Below, in pieces: positions 14,438 to 22,648 of a stretch of DNA of 64,000 nucleotides. The notes beneath the pieces were generated by a model. That model worked only from the letters and a program-made list of their open reading frames with translations, made no database searches and was not told the DNA's origin. Origin of the DNA: Stutzerimonas stutzeri (GTDB lineage Bacteria; Pseudomonadota; Gammaproteobacteria; Pseudomonadales; Pseudomonadaceae); contig NZ_PPXG01000012.1 in assembly GCF_002909485.1 (NCBI RefSeq), positions 16,971 to 80,970 of the forward strand. Direction: 5' to 3'. The position numbers were made by a program, and so were the translations under genes. Numbering within the stretch: position 1 is the first letter of the stretch; each line of letters opens with the position of its first letter.

Positions 14438-17410
14438 CTACTCTCCCTCACTCATGGATTTAATCCTAAAGATAGGGCTAATATCCAAACCTGTGCTAAT
14501 AAGCTCTATATCAAACCCTTCCCTACGCAGCGTCTCGCGACTGATGGCCAAGCCCATACCTCGCCCGCCGGGTTTATTGGTCTCGCCAAACTCAAAAATT
14601 CGATCAGACAGCCTAGATTCGATACCAGGTCCTGTGTTTGAAATTAGAAACCCATGTTCATCTATATCAAAAACTATCTCCCGCTTACTTTCGGCTCGGC
14701 TCGAGATCCAGTAGATAGCATTATCGACAACGTTAATGAAAGCACCTAGTAATGCCGAAGATCTGCACTCAACTTTTCTGGATCGGAACCCGTCAGTAGC
14801 CACAAGAGAGATTTTAGATTCGGCTAGTTGTTCGCCAAATACTCTGCGAACAACATTAAGTATTTCATCCCCTGAGACCAATACGGTTGAGCGGTGCAGC
14901 CTGCGCCCTAGCGGATCAAGTACTTTTAGATATCCATCAAGATGCTCTATGTGAGCGCGAAGATCTTTATAGATTTTGGCCAAAGGGGGGTTTCGGTCAG
15001 CCCATGGTTTGAGTTCGGTCATTGAAACCCTAATCCCTCGGGCCGCACGTTCAAACTCATGCTGCAATATCCCGACTGACATTCCCATTTGTGCAAAATC
15101 CGCATAGAACTCAATCTGCTCCTCTAAAACCTGATTGCGAGCTTCAAGGGCAGCAAAGCGGTCATCCAAAGTTTCACGGCTGCGTATACCCTCAGCCAGC
15201 TCAACCATCTGGCGTTTGAAAGAATCAAGAAACTCAGTTTCTCTACTGCGTAGTTCCGTAATGCGTCGTTCTACTTCGTATCTCGCTTGGTCAATTTTGT
15301 CCGGGTTTTCAGCTGAATCTTTAACGAATTTATCAATGACCTGCTCAATGTTTACTCGAAGATGCGAGAATTCTTCTTGGAGAACATCTTTTACTGCTGC
15401 CTGCATAAAACTTGCGGCCTCAGCTGTTTCGCGGCGCAAACCAACCAGCTCGCGAACAGTGCTGTCGCGTTCCTTCTCTACATCCTGTAGGGCAATGTTG
15501 CGACGTTCTGCTGACGCAATCTTCCCTTCGGTAGCCTCATGTATTAGTTCATCGATATTGGCACGCAGCGGATCAAGAATAGACTCGCGTACAACCTTCG
15601 ATATCGATTCATAAGACGCCCAGTCCTTCTGTAATTTGCTGGTAAGCGCAAATCCTTTAGGGCTAGTGATAACTGATTTGTTATAAAGGCTTCGCGCCTT
15701 CTGCTTCACTTCTAGCTCTAAAAGCCTAGCCTTGGACGCAAAATCACCAAGATCAAGCTCGGATCTAAAGTGGTCTAGGCGTTCCTCAAGAAAAGCTAAG
15801 ATGCTCTTTGATTCTGACTCAAACTCTCCTTTATTATATATTTCAAAGAAGATCTTTAATGCTTCTCGAAATTCGTTTCTCCTGGCATCAGCTTTTTCTT
15901 GCTGCTTCTTTAGTAAAGCTGCCTGAGCTGCGAATGTGTCCTTGCCGGCCCAGAAATCATCACCTTGCGGGGAGCTTCTCCGGAAAAATTCATAAGCTAG
16001 TTGTCGAAAAAAATTAATTAATATTGCGCGGAAATCTCGGTATGCCTGATTTTCTCTAAAACCCTCGCGCCCTGCTTTTTCAGTAAGAGCGCCGTTCTCG
16101 GAATGGCTGATCGAGACATAACCGAATCCACGCCGATAAGAAAAGAACCAGTCTTTAGCTGCCAGGTTGCGCCTTTTCTCAATATCCAGCCAGTCGTAAT
16201 CGGAGTTTCCGTATGGGAGTATTCTTATACCGTCTCTATATATATATAGCCCGCCAAGCCTATTTGTTTTTTCATCCATCTCGGCCCAATCCTGCGGGGC
16301 GAGCCTGGATTCGTCGGGCCTGCCTTGAATATATCCGTACCTAAAAGAGAACGCCCCGCATTTTGGCTGTCGTCCTTTCCCTTCTGACCAATTACAAATG
16401 AAGTCTCGCTGTTTTCCGTAAATCGAGACAACACCTACAAATTGGCCGTATTCATCAAAAGTTCCCTCGAAGTATTGGTCGGTTTTTAGAAAATCATCAC
16501 TGGTGAAGAAATTTTTTGAACCAATAAGATCTATAACATCGAGCTTAGAGTGGTCCCTGAACTCAGTTTTGATAACTGGATCATCAAAGGCCATCGTATT
16601 TGAGAAGCCAAGCAAGTTTCTCTCTAGCTTTGACGACTCCTTGTCCGCCCCGCCATCAATATCGTCATCTAGTTCCGGGGCTACCGGCAGCAAAATGAAT
16701 TGAGTGCCATAACCCTCGCCTGCAAGGCTTAGCGGCTCCATTCGGCCGTTGTTAAGTGTTTTGTCTAAATTGTCCGGCCCAATGATCCTGGCTAGCTCGA
16801 TATCTCGACATAGCTTTTTAAAAGCAATTGGTTCAATTTCTTTTTCTAGGCTATGCAGGTTTTGCTCAACCCGGTCTATTAGTCGACCAATGTCCTTCTG
16901 CGTTGGCAGAGTGCCGCCAGGTAGTTCTTCAACTGGGATATCTATTGCACCAATGTCTAATCCTGGCTGCTCAAATAGCCCCCAGTGCACAACCGCAACA
17001 ACAAGATCCCGGAGGCCATCTGGGCGGCAAGCTCGTGTCAATAGGATGGTTATTGGTGCAATAACCGCAATAGCGAGGCGGCCAATGCCTTTTTCGCCCA
17101 TGATGACGCGTCTAGGAAGATTCTTCGGGCCACGCCATTCGTTCCAACTATCGTTTTTTTCATGGTTGGCGTGAACCCGGGATTCGGTACCAAGCGTAAG
17201 CCAACGGTTCTCCACATCATCCCGAGTCATGCCATAACCGTCATCCCGAAGCACAAGCACACGATTACGGCGATAGAAGTCGACTTCGACTCGCTCAGCG
17301 TAGGCGTCATGGGCGTTCTTGAATAACTCGTGAATTGCAGTAGGTATACCCGCAATTTGTTGCCGGCCGAGCATGTCGACGGCTCTAGCTCGTACCCTGA
17401 GCTGTGTCAT
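14438..17410 (-). CDS. Large dual GHKL ATPase: MORC/Hsp90-like N terminus and histidine-kinase-like C terminus
   Basis: A 990-aa protein with two separate GHKL-type ATP-binding modules. N-terminal module: N-box ELFKNAHDAYA (Glu28, Asn32), G1 box DDGYGM (56-61) and G2 box GEKGIGRLA (105-113), the MutL/MORC/Hsp90 pattern. Middle: long charged coiled coil, about residues 490-770. C-terminal module: a DHp-like helix with a candidate phospho-acceptor His784 (GILQHEFERA), an N-box (INVVDNAIYW, about 892-901), a G1 box NTGPGI and a G2 region GGRGMGLA near residue 950. It lies 24 bases after vsr and is followed within one base by the receiver-like gene. MORC-like ATPases next to methyltransferase and Vsr genes have been described in restriction-type gene clusters; the added kinase half is the unusual part. 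Confidence 0.85.
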   Translation of the reverse strand: MTQLRVRARAVDMLGRQQIAGIPTAIHELFKNAHDAYAERVEVDFYRRNRVLVLRDDGYGMTRDDVENRWLTLGTESRVHANHEKNDSWNEWRGPKNLPRRVIMGEKGIGRLAIAVIAPITILLTRACRPDGLRDLVVAVVHWGLFEQPGLDIGAIDIPVEELPGGTLPTQKDIGRLIDRVEQNLHSLEKEIEPIAFKKLCRDIELARIIGPDNLDKTLNNGRMEPLSLAGEGYGTQFILLPVAPELDDDIDGGADKESSKLERNLLGFSNTMAFDDPVIKTEFRDHSKLDVIDLIGSKNFFTSDDFLKTDQYFEGTFDEYGQFVGVVSIYGKQRDFICNWSEGKGRQPKCGAFSFRYGYIQGRPDESRLAPQDWAEMDEKTNRLGGLYIYRDGIRILPYGNSDYDWLDIEKRRNLAAKDWFFSYRRGFGYVSISHSENGALTEKAGREGFRENQAYRDFRAILINFFRQLAYEFFRRSSPQGDDFWAGKDTFAAQAALLKKQQEKADARRNEFREALKIFFEIYNKGEFESESKSILAFLEERLDHFRSELDLGDFASKARLLELEVKQKARSLYNKSVITSPKGFALTSKLQKDWASYESISKVVRESILDPLRANIDELIHEATEGKIASAERRNIALQDVEKERDSTVRELVGLRRETAEAASFMQAAVKDVLQEEFSHLRVNIEQVIDKFVKDSAENPDKIDQARYEVERRITELRSRETEFLDSFKRQMVELAEGIRSRETLDDRFAALEARNQVLEEQIEFYADFAQMGMSVGILQHEFERAARGIRVSMTELKPWADRNPPLAKIYKDLRAHIEHLDGYLKVLDPLGRRLHRSTVLVSGDEILNVVRRVFGEQLAESKISLVATDGFRSRKVECRSSALLGAFINVVDNAIYWISSRAESKREIVFDIDEHGFLISNTGPGIESRLSDRIFEFGETNKPGGRGMGLAISRETLRREGFDIELISTGLDISPIFRIKSMSEGE

Positions 17411-17434
17411 GAAGACTCCTAGGTCTTAAAGGAG

Positions 17435-17878
17435 TTACCGATTCTTTTTGGTATTTAACCGCTCCGTGACAATTGCAGCCATGGAGTCAGGTGTTTCGTG
17501 CGTCCAGAACCTCAGCACCTCCCAGCCTGCCTCAATCAGCAGCGTGGTTACCCGCTCATCCCAGGTGCGGTTGCTGTTGAGCTTTTCTACCCACCAGTTC
17601 TCGTTAGCTTTCGGAATCGTACCGTGATATGGACAACCGTGCCAAAAACATCCGTCTACGTAGACTGCGACCTTTTCGCTAGGGAACGTAATGTCGATAT
17701 TGGAGCGCCCCATGGCTGTAGCCTTGGGTTTGTAGTGAATTCGATACCGCAGCCCTGCTGCAAATAGTAACTTGCGCAAAGCCAGCTCCGGAGCTGTGTC
17801 TTTCGTACGCACACGCTTCATCACAGCCGACACCAGTTCCGAGGAAGGTGCAGGCCGAGACGATGAAAGTTTTGTCAC
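17435..17878 (-). CDS. vsr: Very short patch repair endonuclease Vsr
   Basis: A 147-aa PD-(D/E)XK nuclease of the Vsr family, which nicks beside T:G mismatches left by deamination of 5-methylcytosine. Visible signatures are the N-terminal RTKDTAPELALRKLL, the active-site region NIDITFPSEKVAVYVDGCFWHGCP (quoted here by its parts: Asp62 and His80) and the Trp-rich LEAGW-type tail (LIEAGWEVLRFW). It starts with GTG overlapping the stop of the methyltransferase gene (GTGA), so both are made together. Confidence 0.93.
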   Translation of the reverse strand: MTKLSSSRPAPSSELVSAVMKRVRTKDTAPELALRKLLFAAGLRYRIHYKPKATAMGRSNIDITFPSEKVAVYVDGCFWHGCPYHGTIPKANENWWVEKLNSNRTWDERVTTLLIEAGWEVLRFWTHETPDSMAAIVTERLNTKKNR

Positions 17879-18918
17879 AGGTTCGGTCGGAGTGCAGCCT
17901 TAAGGCTGGACGCGATGGTACGCATCATTTCCGGAGGTACGGCGTTGCCGATCTGCGTTGCCACTTGGCTAGCGTTGCCGTGGAACACGTAATCATCCGG
18001 GAAGGATTGGAGACGGGCGGCCTCACGCAACGTGATGGCTCGATTTTGCTCAGGATGAGCGTATCTACCCCGGGTTATATCCGTGCAACCGGTAGTCAGC
18101 GTAGGAGCAATGCCATTCCATGCCATACGGCCATAGGTATCCGAGAAGGAGCCTTTCTTCGTGGAGTTCTTATGGCAAGCCAATTGAAGGTGCGGAGGTA
18201 GGGATTCGCGGCCACCACCGTCTACGGGAATATGCCGCAGACGCTCGATGTTTAACGGCGAATGCTTACGGGCGTAGTGGAGAGGGTCCGCGCCTGCTGA
18301 TTCACGCCCCACGGGAGGCACTGGAAGATCCCGAAGAACCTGACCAACCGTTCTCTTACTGGTCCGCGCAATGTTTGTCGCCTTCTCAAGCGAGACGCCT
18401 TTTGCGGCTACGAGAATCATACGAGTACGGCGCTGGGGAACACCTAACTCCGAGGCATCCACACGCATCGGCTCGGCCACATCGTATCCCTCAGTGCGAA
18501 GCCACGCAGTGAATCCATCAAAGATGTCGGTGGAAGCCAGCCCAGGAACATTTTCGAGGAAGACCAGCGAAGGGCTGAAGCGCTTGATGAACTTTTGTGA
18601 TTCCTCAACCAAGTTATTCCGGGAGTCGTCCTTGCTCTTATGACGATTCTGGCTGCTGAAGGGCTGGCAGGGAGCACACACGACCAAAAGGTCGAGCTTA
18701 CCTGGGATGAGGTCAGCGAACTCCTCAGGATCAACCTGACGGATGTCCTTTTCCAGCAAGCGGACTTTATCGTGGTTCGCGCGATAGGTCCGGCATGCTC
18801 CCGCGTCGAAGTCGACGGCACCAACTACGTTGAAGCCAGCTTGCTTCAATCCCAAAGAAACGGCTCCGGACCCGCAGAACAAATCCAGAGCAATAGGCTT
18901 TTGAGAGCGCTTAGCCAT
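17875..18918 (-). CDS. DNA (cytosine-5) methyltransferase
   Basis: A 347-aa C5-methyltransferase acting on DNA with S-adenosylmethionine. Motif I is LDLFCGSG (residues 11-18), motif IV is APCQPFS with catalytic Cys84, motif VI is ENV (122-124), motif VIII is QRRTRM, motif IX is RLQSFPDDY and motif X is QIGNAVPP. It is first in the operon methyltransferase-vsr-ATPase-receiver, with 291 bases of non-coding DNA upstream. No ordinary type II restriction endonuclease gene is adjacent. Target sequence unknown. Confidence 0.93.
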   Translation of the reverse strand: MAKRSQKPIALDLFCGSGAVSLGLKQAGFNVVGAVDFDAGACRTYRANHDKVRLLEKDIRQVDPEEFADLIPGKLDLLVVCAPCQPFSSQNRHKSKDDSRNNLVEESQKFIKRFSPSLVFLENVPGLASTDIFDGFTAWLRTEGYDVAEPMRVDASELGVPQRRTRMILVAAKGVSLEKATNIARTSKRTVGQVLRDLPVPPVGRESAGADPLHYARKHSPLNIERLRHIPVDGGGRESLPPHLQLACHKNSTKKGSFSDTYGRMAWNGIAPTLTTGCTDITRGRYAHPEQNRAITLREAARLQSFPDDYVFHGNASQVATQIGNAVPPEMMRTIASSLKAALRPNL

Positions 18919-19209
18919 GAGGGAATCCCTAACGAGTTAGTGTGCGTCCTACACCCAAAATCGTGACGGGTTACGGGAACATAATCTGGCGGAATACTAG
19001 GCGCAAGTAGCTGTAGAGTCTAGATTTTTTGCGGCTTTCAGCCGATGTGGATGCCCTGGGGAAACCGCCTTTTGATCCCTCCAGCGGCGTTAAAATCAGG
19101 TGACTACTTTTGGGTTTTTTTCCGGAAAGGTGTGCAGTAGTGAGTAGGGGTAAACGCTGAAAGCCCCTTCCTATGGTGATCACTGGGGCAGTGAGATGCT
19201 TTGCTGGAG

Positions 19210-19312
19210 ATTCATAATGCTGATGTCCCAGGTTCAAGTCCCGGTGTAGCCACCAGACAAAACAAGGGGTTAGCGAAAGCTAGCCCCTTTTTTGTTTGTG
19301 CCGGTGACTACG
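19210..19312 (+). repeat. attR: second copy of the 103-bp repeat (tRNA-Met 3' fragment)
   Basis: Identical to 3171-3273. It includes the last 46 bases of tRNA-Met from the anticodon loop to CCA, without a 5' half, so it is not a functional tRNA. Homology beyond base 19312 is resumed only after an 11-bp gap, where the left copy carries an extra GAGTGACTACG. Confidence 0.9.
19264..19293 (+). terminator. Duplicated tRNA-Met terminator in attR
   Basis: Same AAGGGGTTAGC / GCTAGCCCCTT hairpin and T run as at 3225-3254, carried by the repeat. Confidence 0.7.
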
Positions 19313-19335
19313 CCCTGTCTACAGACGAAATCCTA

Positions 19336-19761
19336 TTACCCCCGCCCGCTCCAGGGATCGATTAAAGCCACTCCCAATGGCTCGAAATGACGGGTATTGC
19401 GAGTCGCGATGACTGCATCGTGTAGCCGTCCAATCGCAGCGATCTGCGCGTCTGCCATATCTACTATCCGCCCCTTCGCTTCGGTTGCGGCTGCAATCTC
19501 TGCATAGTGGACGGCTGCGCCTGCATCAAACGGCAGAATATTGCCGGCGAAATCTTCGTCAAACATGGCCGAGGCAATGTCGAACAGCCCTTGTTTTCGC
19601 TTGCCGTCCGGCATTCTGGCAATGCCATAAAGAATCTCCGCGACGGTGATCGCACTAATCGCTAACTCGCTCGCCGGCTGGGCGTCGACCCACTCAATTA
19701 CTTGCGGTGCTGGCTTGGCTCGCATCAGCTCGGACAGCACATTGGTATCGAGCAGGATCAT
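19336..19761 (-). CDS. PIN-domain toxin of the VapC/FitB type
   Basis: A 141-aa PIN-domain ribonuclease. Acidic active-site residues are in ILLDTNV (Asp5), TVAEILYG (Glu) and DMADAQIAA (Asp), and the C-terminal TRNTRHFEPLGV motif is typical. Start overlaps the antitoxin stop by four bases (ATGA). It lies between attR and a truncated integrase gene, so it belongs to a second element remnant rather than to the intact prophage. Confidence 0.9.
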   Translation of the reverse strand: MILLDTNVLSELMRAKPAPQVIEWVDAQPASELAISAITVAEILYGIARMPDGKRKQGLFDIASAMFDEDFAGNILPFDAGAAVHYAEIAAATEAKGRIVDMADAQIAAIGRLHDAVIATRNTRHFEPLGVALIDPWSGRG

Positions 19762-20003
19762 TCATCGAAGCTCGCTGCTCGGACCTTATCTTTTCGCTCA
19801 GGCAATGCGAGATCCGCACCGCCGACCGTAGCAAAACGGGAGTGAATGCGAGTACCCAGCCCACCACGCTTTTCCTGACGCGACAGGGCTTGCCGAATGA
19901 TGATCCGGGCTTCTTCTTCCATCGAGCGCCCATGACTGGCAGCTACAACGCGCAACTGCGCCTTCAGGTCGTCGTCAAGGTTTCGGATCGTAATGCTGGC
20001 CAT
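19758..20003 (-). CDS. FitA/VapB-type ribbon-helix-helix antitoxin
   Basis: An 81-aa antitoxin starting MASITIRNLDDDLKAQLR, the classical ribbon-helix-helix DNA-binding N terminus of FitA-like antitoxins, followed by RSMEEEARIIIRQAL and a flexible C-terminal toxin-binding tail. The ATG at 20003 is chosen because the N-terminal beta strand begins there. Expected to repress its own operon and neutralise the PIN toxin. Confidence 0.88.
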   Translation of the reverse strand: MASITIRNLDDDLKAQLRVVAASHGRSMEEEARIIIRQALSRQEKRGGLGTRIHSRFATVGGADLALPERKDKVRAASFDE

Positions 20004-20055
20004 AGAATCTCCGAGTGAATGCAATGCAATCATTGATAGCATACCTGCAGGCACG

Positions 20056-20443
20056 TTAAACGGATACCACGGCATGACCGCTTTGGATAAACGGAGATAG
20101 GCGAAGCGCCGATTTCGGATGGTCCGGCGACAGGTGTGCATAGTGCATCGTCATCGTGATCGACGAGTGCCCCAGGATCCGTTGCAAGCCGAGAATGTCA
20201 CCACCGGCCATCATGTAGTGACTGGCGAAGGTGTGCCGCAGGATGTGGGTCATTTGGCCCGGTGTGTCGAAGCCACAACGCTTGTAGGCACACCGGAAAG
20301 CCGACCGGCAGGGCATGAATAGCCGACCGTTCCCAGGCATGCCCACCTTCAACGCCAGATCTTCAACATCCTTCAGGATCGGCACGGATCTCGACTGGCG
20401 ATTCTTGGTGCATGGTAATGTGCCTTGCCCCCATAGATCGCAA
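20056..20443 (-). pseudogene. Truncated tyrosine integrase (3' part)
   Basis: Nearly identical to the C-terminal third of the integrase at 3759-4760, from TKNRQSRSVPI to the end (HILRHTFASH, LGHSSITMTM and catalytic Tyr retained). The N-terminal two thirds, including the first catalytic Arg, are missing. Similarity continues a little past the break with small indels that disrupt the frame (about 20410-20443). It is a remnant of a second integrated element of the same family. Confidence 0.85.
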
Positions 20444-20512
20444 AGGCGTCTAGCCAAGCTAGCCGCTTTTTGTCGTTCCACCTATCCGCTGTTCCGTTTA
20501 CCGAGGTAAACC

Positions 20513-20722
20513 ATGCGTGACCATTTTGATGAGATTCGTGCCGAGCGGGATGTTCGTTCCGTGGAGCCGGCCGTTTACAACCGTGATCCCCATGCCGGGC
20601 TGTGGAAGCAGATCGCGTTGGGGATCGTGGTGGGTTATCTGGCGTTGGGTGTTTTAAGTGCCGTGGGTTGGGCGGTGTTTGTGCGTTTTGCGTTGGATAG
20701 TCTGCAGATTGCGGTGCCGTGA
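20513..20722 (+). CDS. Small membrane protein (69 aa)
   Basis: A 69-aa protein with a charged N terminus (MRDHFDEIRAERDVRS) and one long hydrophobic helix (IALGIVVGYLALGVLSAVGWAVFV). A ribosome site (GAGGTAA) lies just before the ATG. No family recognised; it lies at the junction between the element remnant and host DNA. Confidence 0.6.
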   Translation: MRDHFDEIRAERDVRSVEPAVYNRDPHAGLWKQIALGIVVGYLALGVLSAVGWAVFVRFALDSLQIAVP

Positions 20723-20892
20723 AGGTTGGGGCGATAGGCTAGTGAGCAGATTCTTGTGAAGGCCGCGGTATCAGCGGCCTGTGGCGCCTTAGGTAGCCGT
20801 TGACGCTATCCGTTGCGCGGCGCAGAATCGGCGCCATTTCGCGGGGAGCGATCCTCCGCTAGCGGTTTTCTTGGGTGTCTTAAGGGCGTGTG

Positions 20893-21054
20893 ATGAATAC
20901 GTTGCTATCTGCGGTCTCGGTGATCGTTTGTGTGCTGGCAATCGGTGCGGGTGTGATGCTGGATGTTCGGCACAAGCCGAGCGATGAGGCGAAGCGGGCG
21001 TATACCGCGGAGCGTGTGAACGAGATGCTGCGGCGCGGCACCAAGCAGGGCTGA
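20893..21054 (+). CDS. Small membrane-anchored protein (53 aa)
   Basis: A 53-aa frame starting MNTLLSAVSVIVCVLAIGAG, a clear N-terminal transmembrane segment, followed by a charged helix (DEAKRAYTAERVNEMLRRG). It is followed within 25 bases by a rho-independent terminator, which supports it as a real transcribed gene. Function unknown. Confidence 0.55.
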   Translation: MNTLLSAVSVIVCVLAIGAGVMLDVRHKPSDEAKRAYTAERVNEMLRRGTKQG

Positions 21055-21078
21055 GCCGGCAGGCAAGGCTGAAGCGTG

Positions 21079-21108
21079 AAAAAAGGCGGCCCGAGGGTCG
21101 CCTTTTTT
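21079..21108. terminator. Bidirectional terminator
   Basis: AAAAAAGGCG...CGCCTTTTTT hairpin: an A run, GC stem and T run, able to work in both directions. It ends the 53-aa gene. Confidence 0.75.
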
Positions 21109-21115
21109 ATGCCTG

Positions 21116-21140
21116 AAAAAAGCCGGGCGCGAGGCCCGGC
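21116..21140 (-). terminator. Terminator of the porin gene
   Basis: On the minus strand GCCGGGC, a five-base loop, GCCCGGC and a run of six T. It lies about 35 bases after the porin stop. Confidence 0.75.
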
Positions 21141-21174
21141 GAAGTCTAACGAGGAGGGTGCTGCGGCGTGGTGC

Positions 21175-22437
21175 TTACCAGAGCGGCAGGCTGTAGCTGA
21201 CGATAAAGCGGTTCTCGTCCAGGTCGCTGCCGAAGTTGCTGCGGGTGGTGGCGTTGCGCAGGCGCAGGCCGAGGTTCTTCAGCGGGCCGCTCTGGAACAC
21301 GTAGGCGAGGTCGGTATTGCGCTCCCAGGTCTTGCCTTCGCTGGCGCCGGGGCCGCGGTCGACGTTGTCGCCGGAGAGGTAGCGCGTCATCAGGCTCAGG
21401 CCGGGGATGCCCATGGCGGCGAAGTCGTAGTCGTAGCGAACCTGCCAGGAGCGTTCGTCCTCGTTGCCGAAGTCGTTGATCTGCACCAGGTTGACCAGCG
21501 AGTTGTCGCTACCGGCGATGTAGGCGAAGCCGGTGTCGCCGTTGAGCTGCTGATAGCCGGCGCCGAAGGCGTGGCCGCCGAGCTTGTAGGTAAACATGGC
21601 GCCGAAGGCATCGGTGTCGACATTGCTGCCGCCGTCGTCGGTCTGGTGCACGTAGCGCAGGTCGGTCTTGAAGCTTTGCTTGTCGCCAAGCGGCAGCACG
21701 TGGACCAGGCCGAAGTTGTGTTCCTTGTAGATGCCGTCCAGCCCGCCGTAGAAGTAGCTGGTGCTCAGCTCCGGCGACCAGGCGTAGCGCGCGCCGGCGA
21801 AGAGGAATTCGTCGCTGCTGGTCTGGCTGCCGAACTGGATGTTGCGGCGGCCGCCGTTGAAGGCGGTCATTTCCTCGTTATCGGAGGAGTTGCGCTGGTT
21901 GACGCGGTCGAGCTTGCCGACGTCCAGGGTCAGGCCTTCGATCTCCTTGCTTTGCAGCCAGGCGCCGCGATAGGTCTGCGGCAGCAGGCGGCTGTCGTTG
22001 CGCATCACCACCGGCAGGATGGGTTGCAGGGTGCCGACGTGCAGGGTGGTGGCGGACAGTTTGGCCTTGGCCGTCACACCGGCGGAGCCGTAGTCGTCCT
22101 GGGCACGGTTGGGGGCGTCGCGGTCGCTCTGCAGGATGCCGGTGCCGACGCGGTCGGGGCTGGAGTCGAGCTTCACGCCGAGCAGGCCGATGGCGTCCAC
22201 ACCGAAGCCGATCGGGCCTTCGGTGTAGCCGGATTCCATTTTCAGCATGAAGCCCTGGGCCCATTCTTCGGCCTTGGACTGACCGTCGCCGGAGCGGAAG
22301 TCGCGGTTCATGTAGAAGTTGCGCAGGTCGATGCTGGCCTTGCTGTCTTCGACGAAGGCGGCGCTGGCGGGGTGGGAGGCGATCACTACGACGCCGCCGC
22401 AGAGAATGTAACAGAGGGATTTGTGGTGCAGTCGCAT
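21175..22437 (-). CDS. OprD-family outer-membrane porin
   Basis: A 420-aa substrate-specific porin. A signal peptide (ILCGGVVVIASHPASA, cut before AFVEDS) precedes an 18-strand-type OprD barrel with the family N terminus DLRNFYMNRDFR and an aromatic C-terminal strand (FIVSYSLPLW). It is expected to admit a small acidic or aromatic compound. Upstream lie a sigma-54-like promoter, two TGTCC-N8-GGACA palindromes and an A-rich CA motif beside the ribosome site; the same signs precede the esterase and TRAP genes, so it is probably the entry pore of that pathway. Confidence 0.93.
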   Translation of the reverse strand: MRLHHKSLCYILCGGVVVIASHPASAAFVEDSKASIDLRNFYMNRDFRSGDGQSKAEEWAQGFMLKMESGYTEGPIGFGVDAIGLLGVKLDSSPDRVGTGILQSDRDAPNRAQDDYGSAGVTAKAKLSATTLHVGTLQPILPVVMRNDSRLLPQTYRGAWLQSKEIEGLTLDVGKLDRVNQRNSSDNEEMTAFNGGRRNIQFGSQTSSDEFLFAGARYAWSPELSTSYFYGGLDGIYKEHNFGLVHVLPLGDKQSFKTDLRYVHQTDDGGSNVDTDAFGAMFTYKLGGHAFGAGYQQLNGDTGFAYIAGSDNSLVNLVQINDFGNEDERSWQVRYDYDFAAMGIPGLSLMTRYLSGDNVDRGPGASEGKTWERNTDLAYVFQSGPLKNLGLRLRNATTRSNFGSDLDENRFIVSYSLPLW

Positions 22438-22448
22438 GGTATTTCCTC

Positions 22449-22462
22449 TTGTTGTTGTTTTT
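22449..22462 (-). promoter_or_regulatory. Putative Hfq/Crc site in the porin leader
   Basis: Minus strand AAAAACAACAACAA directly before the ribosome site GAGGAAA; it contains the AAnAAnAA catabolite-activity motif. Confidence 0.55.
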
Positions 22463-22492
22463 GGGCCGCTCTCGGGCGGCTACAGGGCATAG

Positions 22493-22508
22493 AGCGAAAG
22501 GCGTGCCA
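22493..22508 (-). promoter_or_regulatory. Sigma-54 promoter of the porin gene
   Basis: TGGCACGCCTTTCGCT on the minus strand matches the TGGCACG-N4-TTGCA/T consensus at 11 of 12 conserved positions, with the required GG-N10-GC spacing, about 55 bases before the ATG. Confidence 0.7.
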
Positions 22509-22598
22509 GTGGCGGAAATAGCCGGCCTGTTCGGCTGGATGGCTCGTGCCAGAGCGCTTGCGCTTTGGAATGGCATGGCTCGGGAGCGGCATGGGAAG

Positions 22599-22616
22599 CG
22601 TCCGGCTGGCTGGACA
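22599..22616. promoter_or_regulatory. Upstream activator palindrome of the porin gene, site 1
   Basis: CGTCC-GGCTGGCT-GGACA, an 18-bp imperfect palindrome about 100 bp upstream of the sigma-54 promoter; likely binding site of the activator encoded at 25187-26686. Confidence 0.55.
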
Positions 22617-22648
22617 TGTATGGCGCGCGGCCAGCTTTGGCGAGGCGG

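Noticed and set aside
19210..19255. Possible second tRNA-Met gene
   Set aside because: Only the 3' 46 bases are present; the 5' acceptor strand and D-arm are missing, so it is an attachment-site fragment.
21076..22521. A 481-codon plus-strand frame opposite the porin gene
   Set aside because: Low-complexity Val/Ala/Gly-rich translation that mirrors a clear OprD gene on the other strand.
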